The notes below the pieces were generated by a model. The model was given only the letters and a program-made list of their open reading frames with translations. It made no database searches and was not told the DNA's origin. The translations under genes and the position numbers were made by a program. Positions 31,633 to 43,681 of a DNA stretch of 64,000 nucleotides are shown piece after piece. Source of the DNA: Hypericum androsaemum (taxonomy: Eukaryota; Streptophyta; Magnoliopsida; Malpighiales; Hypericaceae); assembly GCA_963995505.1 (NCBI GenBank), contig OZ023192.1, forward strand, positions 4,199,001 to 4,263,000, written 5' to 3'. Position 1 is the first letter of the stretch; each line of letters begins with the position of its first letter.

Positions 31633-32739
31633 GTCCTTTAGCGACTAGACTGGATGACAATAAGGCTTCCTTACAACAATGACTCGTATGCGTCCCTTGC
31701 ATAAAATCACCATGAAGCCAATACAAGTGCTCAAACATCGTGATCACACCTCGCATCTTCCATTCTAATTGAATAAGTACCTAGAGCTCAAAACAATAGA
31801 ATACACCACCACCAACAATGAATCTTTAGCCCTCTTTTAAATAGACTTTAGATCATTCAAAATGTTAACTAAGAAGGAACTAGGAATGTAATAAAAATGA
31901 TCTACTCCCAGAAAATCAATTTGTTTAATGTATCAGCAATGTGACGATCTTCAGTATTCTTCTCATCAATAGCAACAAATGGAGTTGTGCACTATCCCAA
32001 ATTTGGCAACTCATCAAAACATTGCCTATCAAATAAATTCTCCGCGAATCACCAAACTCTTCTCAATTCAAAGTCTCATCAACAATTCCATTAGATGTAA
32101 CAACCTTAAGTTTATTAGTACAACCATTATAAGAATCTCAAAAGTGATCTCACTTTTCACCAGCAAGGTCAAGAATCTCATCAACGTGCTTAAAAAATAA
32201 CTCACATATCAAAAAATCTCTCATTGTAATCCAACTAAAAATTATCTTTTTACCTCGTCGTTGTCTCTAAGGTTGCAATCCAAGCTATCGTTGAAAGATA
32301 TCAAATTGTAGCATTAGTGTAGCAAATTGCAATTTAGCAAAATTTTGAAGCTTCTCATTGTGAAATATAAATCAACATTCACAAGCCATTTGATAAAATC
32401 CTTCTTCTGAATTCCGCTTTCTAGAATAGGAATATCACTTGCTATAGGAACATGTTGTTTAACCATGTCGCAATTAAACATTCAATTTCAACCCCAAAGG
32501 TATTGATCTGAGAGAACATGAAAATGATCAGATTAACTTGTAACGTTTATGCCAGAAAAATATCCAAATTAGTTCACCCTCTCCCAAAATTCATATCCAG
32601 TCATTGAAGTTCTGTCAAATCCTCAAAACAGTTCTCAAATTTTGTCCAAACTTCTGATTCAGTCCCAAACAATTTCTAATTCAACACAAAAACTAATTTT
32701 AGAAAAGGGGAAAGTTCAAACAAAACACAGTAAGGCAGT
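31633..32739. other. decayed sequence, no gene recognised
   Basis: No supported gene. Read on the minus strand there are scattered coding-like stretches without a continuous frame. I see no TIR, LTR or target duplication that would classify it. Confidence 0.35.
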
Positions 32740-33890
32740 AGCACTATGGTAAGGCTTGGCTACGGCGATGGGCGGTATAGCTTATAGGAATTTATATCTC
32801 ACGAGCTCCTCTTTTAGCTTCATCCCATGAGCCAACGATGGGACAACAATGTTGGAGACGTAAAGGCAGTGGTATCTTAGAGAGATGTTGTGCAGGCGGC
32901 AGCAAACGGGTGGCATCAGGACACTCGCGGTTCGAATCTGACAGCGGATCAAAAACCCTTGACTAGTTGGGTCTGGGTCACTACTACCATAGCTCGCATA
33001 GAGATTTTCCATGATCTGTAGCCAAAGGTTATCGCATAACCTTCATCATCCGGCTGCCCTACAGAAAGCAAATTCCTCCTCAACTTCATAATATACCTCA
33101 CCCTTTCAACCACAACATAGATTCATTAGGGGTATTAATTCGAATATCTCCCTTGCCCACAATATTCAAAGGCTCATCATCAGCAAGATAAATTTTTCAA
33201 AAATGACCTCAGATATACTGCTCCATCATCTTTGTATCACTGTATGAATTGAATGATGCTTCAGAATCTAACACCCGGTGCTCCAATAGACTACTCACAC
33301 TCACGACAAGTGTATCTTCAATCTCGTCTGTGGTTGTGTTAGCTGACTCGTTCTCCCTCTTTGGTGTCGATCACTAGTCTCTACAGTGACCATATTGATC
33401 ACAATTCTAGCAATGGACTGAGCTCTTGTCCTTCTTAGATGCACTCTTTGATTTTGAATTTGATCTGTTCAGGTTTGATTTCCACTTTTACTCTGACCTC
33501 CCCCTATTTCCTGCACTTAAAGCTGAACTCGAGGCTACTCCTGATTCTCTCTTGTGAATCTCTTTACTCATGATCAATTATCTAACCTCGTCAAACTTAA
33601 GCTTCACCTTCTTTTTGCGGCTGATGACTTCTTGTACATCTCAGACAAAGTCTCCAGCATCTCATTGATAGTCTTTGATTTCACCATGTGCAAGGCTACA
33701 TTCCTGGGCATACCACGCTCGTCACCTTTTTTTCCAGCAATTTCTAGTCTTCCTCCTTCACGTCTTCAGACTTTTTCCCAAGCGGTTGATACAAATCCTT
33801 ACCATACATGTATTCCTCAATCTGTACCTTCCAAAATCTAAAGTCTGCTCCATCAAACTTTTCAACAGATATCTTCCCTTTACCCATCAT
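32740..33890 (-). pseudogene. Ty1/copia gag-protease remnant, second family
   Basis: On the minus strand gag starts at 33890 (ATGATGGGTAAAGG) with VEKFDGADFRFWKVQIEEYM, the N-terminus of copia gag proteins, then a TAG. It continues with LHMVKSKTINEMLETLSEMY and a degenerate zinc-knuckle region (NCDQYGHC). Further on are the protease/GAG-pre-integrase signatures LDSEASFN, YLADDEPLNIVGKGDIRI and a GGICFL / DDEGYAITFG-like segment to about 32980. Many stops and frameshifts. Integrase and reverse transcriptase are not present. Confidence 0.7.
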
Positions 33891-33937
33891 GACTGCTCTC
33901 TACCACCGACCACTAACCTAGAAGGTTTGATACTAGT

Positions 33938-34480
33938 TGCTGGGAAAATAAAGTTTTGCAGTATTGAGAAAGATGGAAACAAAAAGTAACATATCACATC
34001 TATTACAAATGTATAACATGGATATATATAATAGGAGCAACCCTAAATTGGGTGGAGAGTCTGAAATAAACTAAACAGGAAATGATTTAAGGCTAGGCCG
34101 GACCTGACTTGCTGCCGCCACCCGACTGGCAATTGCCAAGTCCCCAAACCTTCGTTGCTTCAATTTCTTGCTTGGCTACCGCTAGGCACTTGGCCGGTGC
34201 CAGGTCTCACTCAACTTTTTCCTGGCGCTTGCTAGACCAATCAACGAGTGCCAGTACTACTGCATGGTCTTCATTCGATCATCCAACAAGTATCCTTCAG
34301 GCTCCATAACCCAACAAGTAGTGCCATACTTCAGTCAATGGCGTTCGACTTGACTGCCCTAATTTTGGATGACTTTGACTCAGAGGAATCATTCACGGCT
34401 ATCTCCTCGGGTTCTAGTCTAAACATAATGAAAGCAAGCGCCTTGTATAGAATGTGAAAGCTCTAAGAAAAGGAAGTTAA
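33938..34480 (-). repeat. probable 5' LTR of the copia remnant
   Basis: Directly upstream of the gag remnant in its orientation. The inner border reads CCCAGCA followed by AC and TAGTATCAAACC, a diverged methionine-tRNA primer site (33925-33936). It contains GCCAAGTGCCTAGCGGTAGCC-type words also found in copia LTR pieces at 7600 and 9360. The outer border is not clear. Confidence 0.45.
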
Positions 34481-34844
34481 TATTTTTGGATAACAACATG
34501 CGAGAGAATATGGTTCATCTGTGCATGGAAAGTGGAAGCATACACTGAAGTCACTACGAAGTTGCGTATAAGCAAGCATTCAATTATTGCTTCAGCTCCT
34601 CAGACCACTTCCTCTGACCCGACGACGATTTTGATGCATTAGTGCATTAGATGCTTCATTCTGAATTGACTAATTTGTAGTGAAGCATCTAGGAAGGCGT
34701 CCCTTTTATGTTTCTTGAGGGTGCCTTCCTTTTTTGTTTTGTTTTGGGCAAGAGCCGGAGGAATTTGAACCCTCGATAAGAATTTTGTTACTCATCAATT
34801 TTTTGATCTTTTGTTAACATCTGTAGATGTAGTTCACCTTCTTT

Positions 34845-35720
34845 AAATCTTTGTATTTAACTAACAATTTCGAAACTATAAATATACATAGTTCTTTCAC
34901 TAGTAAAGTAGGATCAATAACGGTCCTTTTTCGCACGGTTATAACTAGTTGAATTTAGAATTCACTTTTTTTATAACTTGTGAATTAAGAAAAAAAAATT
35001 TAACCATCAAGACGTAGATATTTGAAATTTTAGTATGTTGCTAATTTATTTAGAACTTAATTGTAGGAGTGAGTTTGGTGCGGTGTGAAAGTGTAGTTAC
35101 AAAAAATGATATTACATCACATTTGTTGTCAAATTATCCGCCCTCCAAGATGCAATAGAAGTGACTGATGAAGGTTTGCCGGAAGGAAAACGTACATACT
35201 ACTAATTGATGAAGATCCTAATTTTTTAGGTTCAATTGATAGAGGAATATTTCCGAAACAGATATTCAATAAAGATGGTCCATGATTCCGTTGATTCTTT
35301 TTGAAGGTGAAAGTAAAGTCATTGTGTTCATTCAAAAAAAACAAACAGCAGCAAAAACAAAGGCCGGGTCGACCTTACAAGCTGAAAGGCCAAGAAATTA
35401 GAAATGCACTACATCAACTGATGTTGACAATAACAACAAAGGGTCACTATAGTAAATGGAAAAGCCTATTATATAATTGGTGTTGCGCTGTCGTGGTGCG
35501 GTGTGAATGCATACTGAACTTGTCCTGACTTGTGCGGTGCGGTGTGACACCGCACGGCGACACCGTTTCAACTTTGTGGTTTTATTTTTTCGGTGTCACG
35601 ATTTTGCGGTGTGGTGGCTTGTAACGGTTTGGTGCTCACCGTATTTAATTAGTTTTTATTGCATAAAAGGATAATAAATCTCATACTTATTACTAAAAAA
35701 GAAGTACTTCATAAGAATGA
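34845..35720 (+). repeat. 3'-flank repeat D, copy 6, interrupted
   Basis: Left part 34845-35058 has TTTGTATTTAACTAACAATTTCG and ATAACGGTCCTTTTTCGCACG; right part from about 35641 has TTAGTTTTTATTGCATAAAAGG. The 580 bp between are bounded by TAGGAGTGAGTTTGGTGCGG and, reversed from the right, GGTGAGCACCAAACCG, and are rich in GTGCGGTGTG words. This looks like a small hAT-type insertion, but I found no clean target duplication. Confidence 0.5.
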
Positions 35721-36486
35721 GTCATTTATCACCTTATGTCTTTCAAATTAGATCAACTAATGCCTCTACACAATTTTTGAATACAACATCCTCTATGTGT
35801 TGTTCTTCATATCATCGGAAATATGAGAAATCATCAGTTTAACTTGATTTGATAAATAGACTTGACATTATAATTTTTGAATATTTCATATCAAATAAAA
35901 AAAATTCTAATTCTAATAATTTGAAATTGTTAAAATACCTACAGATTGAAAGAAACACTATGGAACAATTAAAAGATAGAAAATGAAATACAAAATGAAA
36001 GATACCTAAATTCCCATAACATTAAATTATTGTAAAAATAAAACAACCATAAAGAAATATTAGTAATCAGAAATTACTTAATGGTAGGGCCTGTTTATTT
36101 CTGTAAATTTCTAAAAAAGATGCATAAATAAATAGCCCATGTCATTAAATAATTATTAAAAATTCAGAGGAAAAAACTAATTCAAAAAATCTAGAATTTT
36201 TTTACAATTCTCTCTTCTTACTCTCTCTCCGCCTTAACACTGCCAGAACCGACGGGGACGCCATAGTACCCTTTTATAATCTAAAATTCTAAATGTGGAT
36301 TACGAAAAAAAAGAAATAAAGTTTTCAAGGACTAATCTGTAAATAATAAAAAGTAAAAGCAGGAATCTGTAATAATCCGTAGAAAAAGAATATAACTATT
36401 CAAGTAAAACTACGTTTGTTCGGCTCAAATTAGTTTTCCCCTTTGTCCCAACTTTAGGGTTTCGTTTAGAACTCTCTCGATCGATC

Positions 36487-36690
36487 ATGGCTCCTGTGGC
36501 TGAAATTGTCGATAACAAGGACGCGCCCAGCGACGAGGACATCAGCGACAGCGACACAACAGCTGCGGCTAGGCCGCTACGATATCGATGAGGACGATGT
36601 CAGCAGCGTTGACTACGAAGACGAAAGCATAAGCGAGGAAGACAATCAAGTGTTTCGCCGCTATCTCAAGCAAATTACTAGTTCACTCTG
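36487..36690 (+). pseudogene. cystatin-related gene, copy 5, broken exon 1
   Basis: ATG at 36487 behind the shared GAACTCTCTCGATCGATC leader, reading APVAEIVDNKD, with most of the acidic repeat deleted. A frameshift follows; the second frame (to 36697) gives GRYDIDEDDVSSVDYEDES and SEEDNQVFRRYLKQI. It ends at CTAGTTCACTC. A partial repeat of the AGGAAGACAATCAAG segment follows at 36705-36720. A small exon-3 remnant (ACCTTGGAAGCAAAAGTTAT) lies at 37490-37509. Confidence 0.75.
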
Positions 36691-36727
36691 CAGGTAGGGG
36701 TAAGCGAGGAAGACAATCAAGACCACA

Positions 36728-37090
36728 TTAAAATTTTTCCTGCAGTGTGAAGTAGGGGTAACCGAATCCGATTCTAATCAAATTTGAATTCGTCACAAAT
36801 CAAAATTCGATAAATTTTCCAACTTTATTTCTCATGATGTTTCTTTTTATTTTGTTCTCATAATAAAAATCTCCTAGCTCAATCTTTAAAAAATTATAAA
36901 CCTAAAAGAATGGTAAAGAGGTGACCATGAATTGAATGAATCAATTCAATTCAGATTCGAATTAGCTCATACGTATCTGAATTCGTAATCGAATTTATCT
37001 TTGGATGAAATCAATATGAATCATAATTTTTATAATTCAAATTTGTTCAATTTCGAACCGTGGTCTCCTAAGTGTCCCCTAAGTGTGATG
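36728..37090. mobile_element. possible hAT-like MITE with GAATTC words
   Basis: The left end TAGGGGTAACCGAATCC and, in reverse from the right, TAGGAGACCACGGTTCGAAATT resemble the termini of the MITE at 11722-12211. The body has GAATTC/ATTCGAAT words. The flanking repeat is not exact (AGTGTGA-like on both sides), so the borders are provisional. Confidence 0.4.
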
Positions 37091-38119
37091 GTTTTGGAGA
37101 AGAGCGAAAAGTGTGTGTAATGCTTAAATGTGGTCCTCTCTTTTTCGCCTGGGAAGGTGCTTTTGATTCTCTAAGTTCCTAATTGTGGATACTTGCTCCA
37201 CCTTGTAAGAAAGTTCATTGTGATCGCGGAACATGAACCAATGAAACCTCCAAGAAATAGGTTTTAAATGCTTACGCAAAACAATAACCACCTGGATGTA
37301 TTAGCACAGTTTTATTTTTTAGACATGTGCTTACGAGCACTAATAAGTGTAACAAATAGTAAGTATAGTTACTTTCGATTTTGACAGATTTTTTCTTGAT
37401 AAATACAATCTACTTATAAAAAATTCTGAAACGGAAAATTCCTGACAATGTCAAAGAAAAAAAGGCATGCTACATATAAGCAAGAAAACCTTGGAAGCAA
37501 AAGTTATTTCTTGGGGAAGACGAATACGTAACAAGAAGAGTCTATGACAATTTGATAGACATCGAGATGGACCCTCTTCTTCATTGTAGATGGTTCGTCA
37601 AGACTTTTCAGCTACTATTGAGGCAGACATTGAGTTAGAAAATTGATTCTAAACTCGGTAGCTTATTACAATTGAATGCTCCGAACTCTAGATCTTTTGC
37701 GCTAAACTTTTGGTTAAAGTTGGTGATGTCCGCTCATCATCTGTCAGGTAAAGATTTGCCGGTTAGTGTATCACTAGGAAAAGTTATCTTTCTGTCCACA
37801 TTTTTGAGGTCTTCTGTTCTTTGTACCTCTGCTTTAATCAATCATGTGTAATGCAGTGGCTTCTGATGGATGAATTAATTTCCTGCCATAATTTGCTCCA
37901 TCCATAATACATTAGTTTTCGTCGAGAAGCTCGTGTCCTACAACCTCGTAACCATCGAAGTCAAGGTTGCTGCATTTGATTGAAGATGATATTGATTCTG
38001 CAGCTACAATAGTCATGGTTGCTGCAGAAACTGCTGCAGTATGTTGTAGTGCAGGAGTGCTTTTTTCCAAGTTGAGTAGACACTAATTAGTAAATTTTTG
38101 AAACTACAAAGTACCAGAC
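37091..38119 (+). other. cystatin 3' flank remnants, no gene
   Basis: Apart from the exon-3 remnant at 37490, 37580-37920 resembles the flank at 19850-20340 (GATCTTTTGCGCTAAACTTTTGG, then GGCTTCTGATGGATGAATT). Nothing else recognised. Confidence 0.45.
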
Positions 38120-38330
38120 ATTATCACAGACTAGCTTACAAAAAATGTATTTTGAACGAATATTTAACAATCAGTAATCATCCGCGGCAGGACAAGCGGC
38201 TTTCATCAGACTAAATTATTTCGAAACAATTATTATAAAAAAATGAATTATTTGGATACGATTAGTGGGGAAACATCTAACACAAAAAGTCATCACCAAG
38301 AAAATAAGCTAATGCCTTAAAGCCCACGCA
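38120..38330 (+). repeat. dispersed repeat E, copy 1
   Basis: TGTATTTTGAACGAATATTTAACAATC, then TCATCCGCGGCAGGACAAGCGG and GATACGATTAGTGGGGAAACATC. Related sequence occurs at 44510-44650 and, inverted, at 46560-46800. Type unknown. Confidence 0.55.
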
Positions 38331-39207
38331 AAATGGTGGCTAGTCAATTTCCGTCTCTATCGGATTTCAATATCCCCCAAAATCACGCTCAGGTGGGGGC
38401 GATAGCGAGAGAAGTGTGGAATATTTTACCTTCGAATTTTAGGAGCGACAATTTTATGATAAATCTTACGTGTTGGTACGGAAGAAATTATCATAAAATT
38501 ACTCGTATAAGGTGTCCGGAGTAGATTGTTTAAATATCCAAACCTCCCAAGAAAACAAATTAAGTAGACCCTTGTCAGATTTTGTATTGATTTTATTGTC
38601 AGTTTTATTTTAGTTTATTGTTAGATTGGATTCCCATTATTAGTTAGTGTGGGGGTATCAATTTGACGGATAATTGGAGTGGTGAGTCCTCGGTAGTTAA
38701 GGGTTGGCTAAATAGAATAGTTTTAGAGTTATTTCATGCAAGTCTTCATTTATTATTTTTGAATGACATACAGTATTTTAGTGCAATTAATCCATATATT
38801 AATTAATAAAGATGGCCCAAGACCACCGATACATTTTTTCTAGAGGGTCGTCTAAACTTGAGTCATTAGGCAAATGAATAAGAGCAACAGCTTCGGATTA
38901 AGGGAAACTTGGATCTTTCATTTTGACAGGATAACGTGTTGCGAATGCATTCGCTTTTATAGGTAATTTTTTATAAATCCAAGATTGTAGAAAATAGGAC
39001 ATGATACAAAAGGTGCCGAGATTTAGGACCAAGAACGCTTAACATGTTGACTGAATCTCAGAGAAATTGCACCATAACCTAAAGATTGTAAAAAAAAAAG
39101 AACATGAGTCCCGGTGGCCTTGATCTGGACTAATTCTGAATCAATAAATCGAAGATCAATCTCACTAAAAGGATTACACGTAGAACTCCAATTATAAAAG
39201 ATTATTT
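38331..39207. other. intergenic, short duplicated block
   Basis: 38560-38700 (GATTTTGTATTGATTTTATTG, then TTAGATTGGATTCCCATTATT) recurs at 41020-41160. A small open frame at 38333-38524 overlaps the phrase GCGATAGCGAGAGAAGTGTGGAATATTT, which recurs at 40030; the frame shows no known family. Confidence 0.4.
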
Positions 39208-39679
39208 CTCTAATTTTATTCAATTTTTATTGACATAAAAAGAAAATAATCCTATACTTATTCATAAAAATATTTATTTTAAACAAACAAACAAGCAAAC
39301 AAAACCATCCTACGGTTCTCTATCTTTAGGATTTCCTCTCTCTCTAGAGTATGTTCCCTGGTTTTACGGTTTCTTGATTTGCACGTGATCGTAGGGTGAA
39401 TAGTGATCTCTGTTGGGTATGGAGCCTGAGGCGAGCGACGATGTTTGATCGAGCTCGAGAGGCGTAACACTAGTGCACTCGTTATGGCAGCCCGTTTCAG
39501 CTCCTGACGACGAAATGAAGATTGAAGGCAGCCCGTTTCAGCTCCTGAATTTTGCCAAAACATGGACAAAAATGCCCCTGCGTGTGTGTTTTGGTTCCTA
39601 GGTTTGTTGGCACTATAAATACCCGCTTCTCTGTCTCTGTATAGTCTTTTTCTTCCTGGCAGAGACAGAGAGACGTTTC

Positions 39680-39714
<35 letters not shown>

Positions 39715-40020
39715 AGAGAGAAACTACCATTGTTGAGCCTGCGTAGCTCCAAAGTGTAGATCGAGCTTGATATAGTGAAATCTCCTGGCTTGGTACGCCC
39801 CCGGACGTAGATCGGTCAAGATCGAACCGGGTTACCAAATCTGTTGTTCTTGTTTGACTGTGGGTTTTCTTTATTCGTAGTTGTGGTCGATCTCCTCGTT
39901 GTGTTCGTAGATCTTGCTCCGGTCTTGTTCGTTGCGTTGTTTGGGTCCACGGGAAAGTGGGTTATTTCCCAACAATCTCTTTTGGGTTATTGTGAAGTCT
40001 AGGGCCATGTTTGCTATTCG
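39208..40020. other. possible LTR-like region with (AG)n
   Basis: Starts with a fragment of repeat D (TATTCAATTTTTATTGACATAA). 39610-39960 has CACTATAAATACCCGC (TATA-like), a pure (AG) run at 39681-39709, and ends near GGGTTATTTCCCAACA, features common in plant LTRs. No second copy or internal region was found, so I do not call it an LTR. Confidence 0.35.
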
Positions 40021-40419
40021 GGTGACGATAGCGAGAGAAGTGTGGAATATTTGATTTGTACTAACAGCCTGTTGATAATCCAGCTCTACTGTTATAAAGT
40101 AATGGGATTATACGAGTTTATTGAAAGATCAATTGTCTAAACCTTAATTCTAGCGATTTTACTGTCAAGATGGAGATTTTGTCTATCGATGTGTTTTATT
40201 GCGATAAAATTTTAACGAGGTCAACTATCGGAACTAAAAAGAGAGAATTTTATACTACTTTTTTTTGGTGAAAATAATTTGACAGAACATAGGTTGTAAA
40301 TATTATCAATAAACTTTATTTCTAAAAAAGATCAATTCTCTAAACATTGCAACTTGATAGATACAAATTGCCATAAAATTACTCATCCGAGGTTTCTTGG
40401 AATTAATTGACGTCTCTGT

Positions 40420-40985
40420 TTCCGGCGATGAATTCTTGTTGGTGTTGGCTATGCTCTTCGCCGGTTAACTGCTTTCTTAGGTGTTTTATTTTTCCGGTTT
40501 GTCTTATGTGTTTCTGGTTGCTTTATCTTTATGTGTTTTCTTATGTTGTCGCTGGCTTCACCGGTTGCATTTCGCCGTTTTGTCTTATTTTGATATTTTT
40601 TGTTTTTGTCTAAATCAGATTAGATCTGATCTGAGATTCATATAGATGTCGGTACTTTTGGTGTTGATACAGGTGGATAAATTTATCTCGGTTGGACTCG
40701 TTTGACCCTGGCTCTCATTTGCGTCATCCCATATGCATTCAAATGTTCGATTTCACGAGGTTGCGTCTATGATGTAACTTTGTGTTTGTTAGTCGGCATT
40801 TGTTGTGACAGTTATCCATTTAGGTCGTTCGCTCTCGTAACTTTTCGGCCGACCTTCGCCTCCGCTCATGCCACTTTGTTGTCTTTCGACTGATTTCTGT
40901 TTTCTATTACGTGTCCTTATTGTCTCTTTATGTATTTTGTTTTCTCGTAATGTAACCCGCTTAATTAATACAGGCTTCACGTCAC
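40420..40985 (+). mobile_element. LINE-like 3' part, copy 2
   Basis: Shares ordered segments with 28290-28870: GATCTGATCTGAGAT, TTTGACCCTGGCTCTCATTT, CATATGCATTCAAATG and a TAATGTAACCCGCTTAATTAATA end, followed by an A-rich stretch (CTAAAAAAATAAAAAAATT). T-rich, non-coding. A 5'-truncated non-LTR element is the likeliest explanation; a reverse transcriptase is not present. Confidence 0.4.
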
Positions 40986-41479
40986 TCTTCTAAAAAAATA
41001 AAAAAATTATTAAGCCCCTTTCAGATTTTATATTGATTTTGTTGCAGTTTTATTTTAGTTTATTGTTAGATTGGGTTCCCATTATTAGTTAATGTGGTGG
41101 GTTCTAATTGGCCGGATAATTGGAGTGTTGAGCTCGTGATAGTTGACCATTGACAAGAAAAAAAAAGGTGGGAACACGCGGATTAATGCAATTCAATAAA
41201 TTATACTTAAATAATTAATTGTGCGGTTTTCAAATGTATATGATTCTATTTGAATCATTTTCAAGTACAATGGTTAAACAGTGACTTTTGATCACTGTGC
41301 ACGAACGGGGGAATACAAAGGAAGAGAGATGCCGGAAACTACTTTAAACACGAAAGATATAGTCATTTGAATGACCAAAGAACAAGTACAGTAGCTGTTG
41401 GGAGTTGTGGCGAGAATGAGGGAATTGGCGACCGCCTATGGACAGCTATAAAATGTGCATGCTTTAGGGAATTGGCGAC

Positions 41480-43110
41480 TGCTAGGTGATGCTGCGGCAA
41501 GATTTTCTATTTAGACTCGGATACTATTTTGGACTCCTAGGAAGGCCTAGTTAGATTTCGTGGTGTGCAAGAATTTGTCTAATATATAAGGCATGTTAAC
41601 CTAGTTTATGTATGGCTTTGTGGCTCGGATCACATCAATAAAAGTTTTTCTTCTCTCCGTGGATGTAAGCATTAGGCCAAACTACGTAATCTCTTGTGCC
41701 ATATTCTTTGTGCATTCTTATTCTCTTGTGGTGAATTTCTAACCACTGTTATCAAAGCTTGGTGAGAGGATGGCAGATCAAAGCGCAAAGTTCCTCTTGG
41801 TGAAGTTTGATGGATCATCAAATTTTGGGTTATTGCAAAGTCGTGTCAAAGATCTGCTGATACAATAAGGGATGGTCTACGTACTCTCGGGGAAGAAGTA
41901 TGAGAAGATGGAAGACCAAAAGTGAAAAGAGTTGGAAGCCAGAACAGTGGCGACCATTTGTTTGTGCTTGGAAGAGAATGTGATGTATCTCATCATGGAT
42001 AGAGAGCCACCGGCTGGGTTGTGGAAGAGGATCCAGGTCAGAGTCAAAAGAAGTTCAATGTAAGTTGCTTCAAGTGCGGATAAAGGCACAAGAAGGGGAC
42101 TATCCAGGACGAACTGGAAATTAAGACAACGATGTCCATAAGTATGACCACATATTCGGACGGGTTGGATGGGGACTGACTTTCTGTCTCATCAAGTCCA
42201 ATGCATCCTTATAATCTCTTTTCATTAGAGATCTTAGATTATAACAGGTATAGTTATAAAGGTAGGCTAATGAAGGTAGAGAATGATGTGATGGTAGGGA
42301 TGAAGGATGAAAGAGAACACTTACAGGTTAGTGGTGGTTACTGTTGTAGGTGGAGTCACATCAATGGGTTTCATGGAGTGGAGAAAGACTCAAGTTATAT
42401 AAGGTTAGAACATATGAGGGAGCAAGATCTTGGCATGAATGGTTTGAGTACAGGTAAGAGGGTTCTTATAATAGAATTCGAAGAGACAAGGTTAGCAAGG
42501 TCCTGCTGTAATTGTCTAAAGGCGCTCAAAGCAAAGGTGTTATGTAAGTTTGGCATTTGGAATACGAAACTGTTGGTAACACATGGGGCGAATCATGTTT
42601 TATCTCATTCAAGGATGAGCGGTGAAGTTTGTAACATGTCAAGGGTTCTACTAGGTAGAACAAAAGGCTACCCAATGTATGTTATGGCTTGTAACATTGG
42701 TTCAAGGAAAAAGGAACAAGGTCCAAAAGAAAAACAGTTCAAGGTTGTGGAGTACAAGTGTGACCAAAAAAATAGAGGAGTGTCTATTGGTCACAAAGCT
42801 ACTTCAGCAAGTGAACTAATAAGTTCGAATTTGATGGAGGTTGGAGAGAATACACTAAGCAATCTCGCGAGTTGCTTGAGTTTGGGGAATGTCTCCAAAT
42901 GATTGAACAAAAGTAGAGAAAAGTGTAGATAGTCTTATTGATGATGGAGTATCTATGATTCAAAGTAGAGTCGGTGGGGTCTGTTTTGTTTCCCAAGACT
43001 CTGTGTTTCTTCAAGGAGCGATATCTCATCAAGGTGAAATTTGTTGAAGTTCGGGTGGAGCTTCGTGGTTCTTTTACGGGATGGTTTGTCGCCAAGGTAG
43101 AAATTGTTAA
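41480..43110 (+). pseudogene. Ty1/copia deletion derivative, copy 2
   Basis: The LTR end (about 41500-41745) matches the 3' LTR of copy 1 (GACTCGGATACTATTTTGGACTCC, then GCCAAACTACGTAATCTCTTGTG). TGTTATCAAAGC at 41747-41758 is a methionine-tRNA-type primer site. Gag begins at 41770 (ATGGCAGATCAAAGCGCAAAG; VKFDGSSNFG) and has stops; a zinc-knuckle trace lies near 42070. 42201-42902 is open and fuses the GAG-pre-integrase part (LEILDYNRY, RLEHMREQDLGMNGL) directly to reverse-transcriptase C-terminal sequence (LLGRTKGYPMYVMACNIG), the same deletion as copy 1. A polypurine-like CCAAGGTAGAAATTG ends it at about 43100. Confidence 0.85.
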
Positions 43111-43470
43111 TAAATTATTGTTTATTAGTTAAGTGAGATTTTACGGTAGATAATGTTCAGTTGATTTATCTTGAATATTTTGACGGATTCGCCTTCACAA
43201 AAATCGAGAAATTTTTCAACAATAGGAGACGAGTTTTGAGTAAAAATTCACACCTTCTTTAGAACTTTTGCTGAATGGGATTACTAGTCCGTGCTTTCGA
43301 CTAAAATTCAAAGCCAAGATGTAGTGTTGTCTATTATCTCTAAATAAAATTTTACCGTTTCAAAAATAAAAGTAGTATCGCATATGTCCAAATATATGCC
43401 TCAAATTCATACAAGAAGAGGATGTTTTCGATAGAACCTTGTTGTATCAACACTTCCCCATGTGAGGATT

Positions 43471-43474
<4 letters not shown>

Positions 43475-43522
<48 letters not shown>
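43475..43522. repeat. (AT)24 microsatellite
   Basis: Uninterrupted AT dinucleotide repeat of 48 bases. Confidence 0.95.
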
Positions 43523-43527
<5 letters not shown>

Positions 43528-43681
43528 TCTATTTATTTCTTAAAAAAATTATAATATTAGAAACAGAAACATAAGAGAGAGAAATCCAACATTTGTACCT
43601 TCCGCTTTTCTAAGAAAACAGGACAAAATGTGTAATTATACGTGTCTAGTAGATGCCATAACGGTCAGATACACATTTTCC

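Noticed and set aside
39279..39838. 157- and 113-residue minus-strand frames rich in Ser/Leu
   Set aside because: Produced by the (AG)n run read as Ser-Leu repeats; no family similarity.
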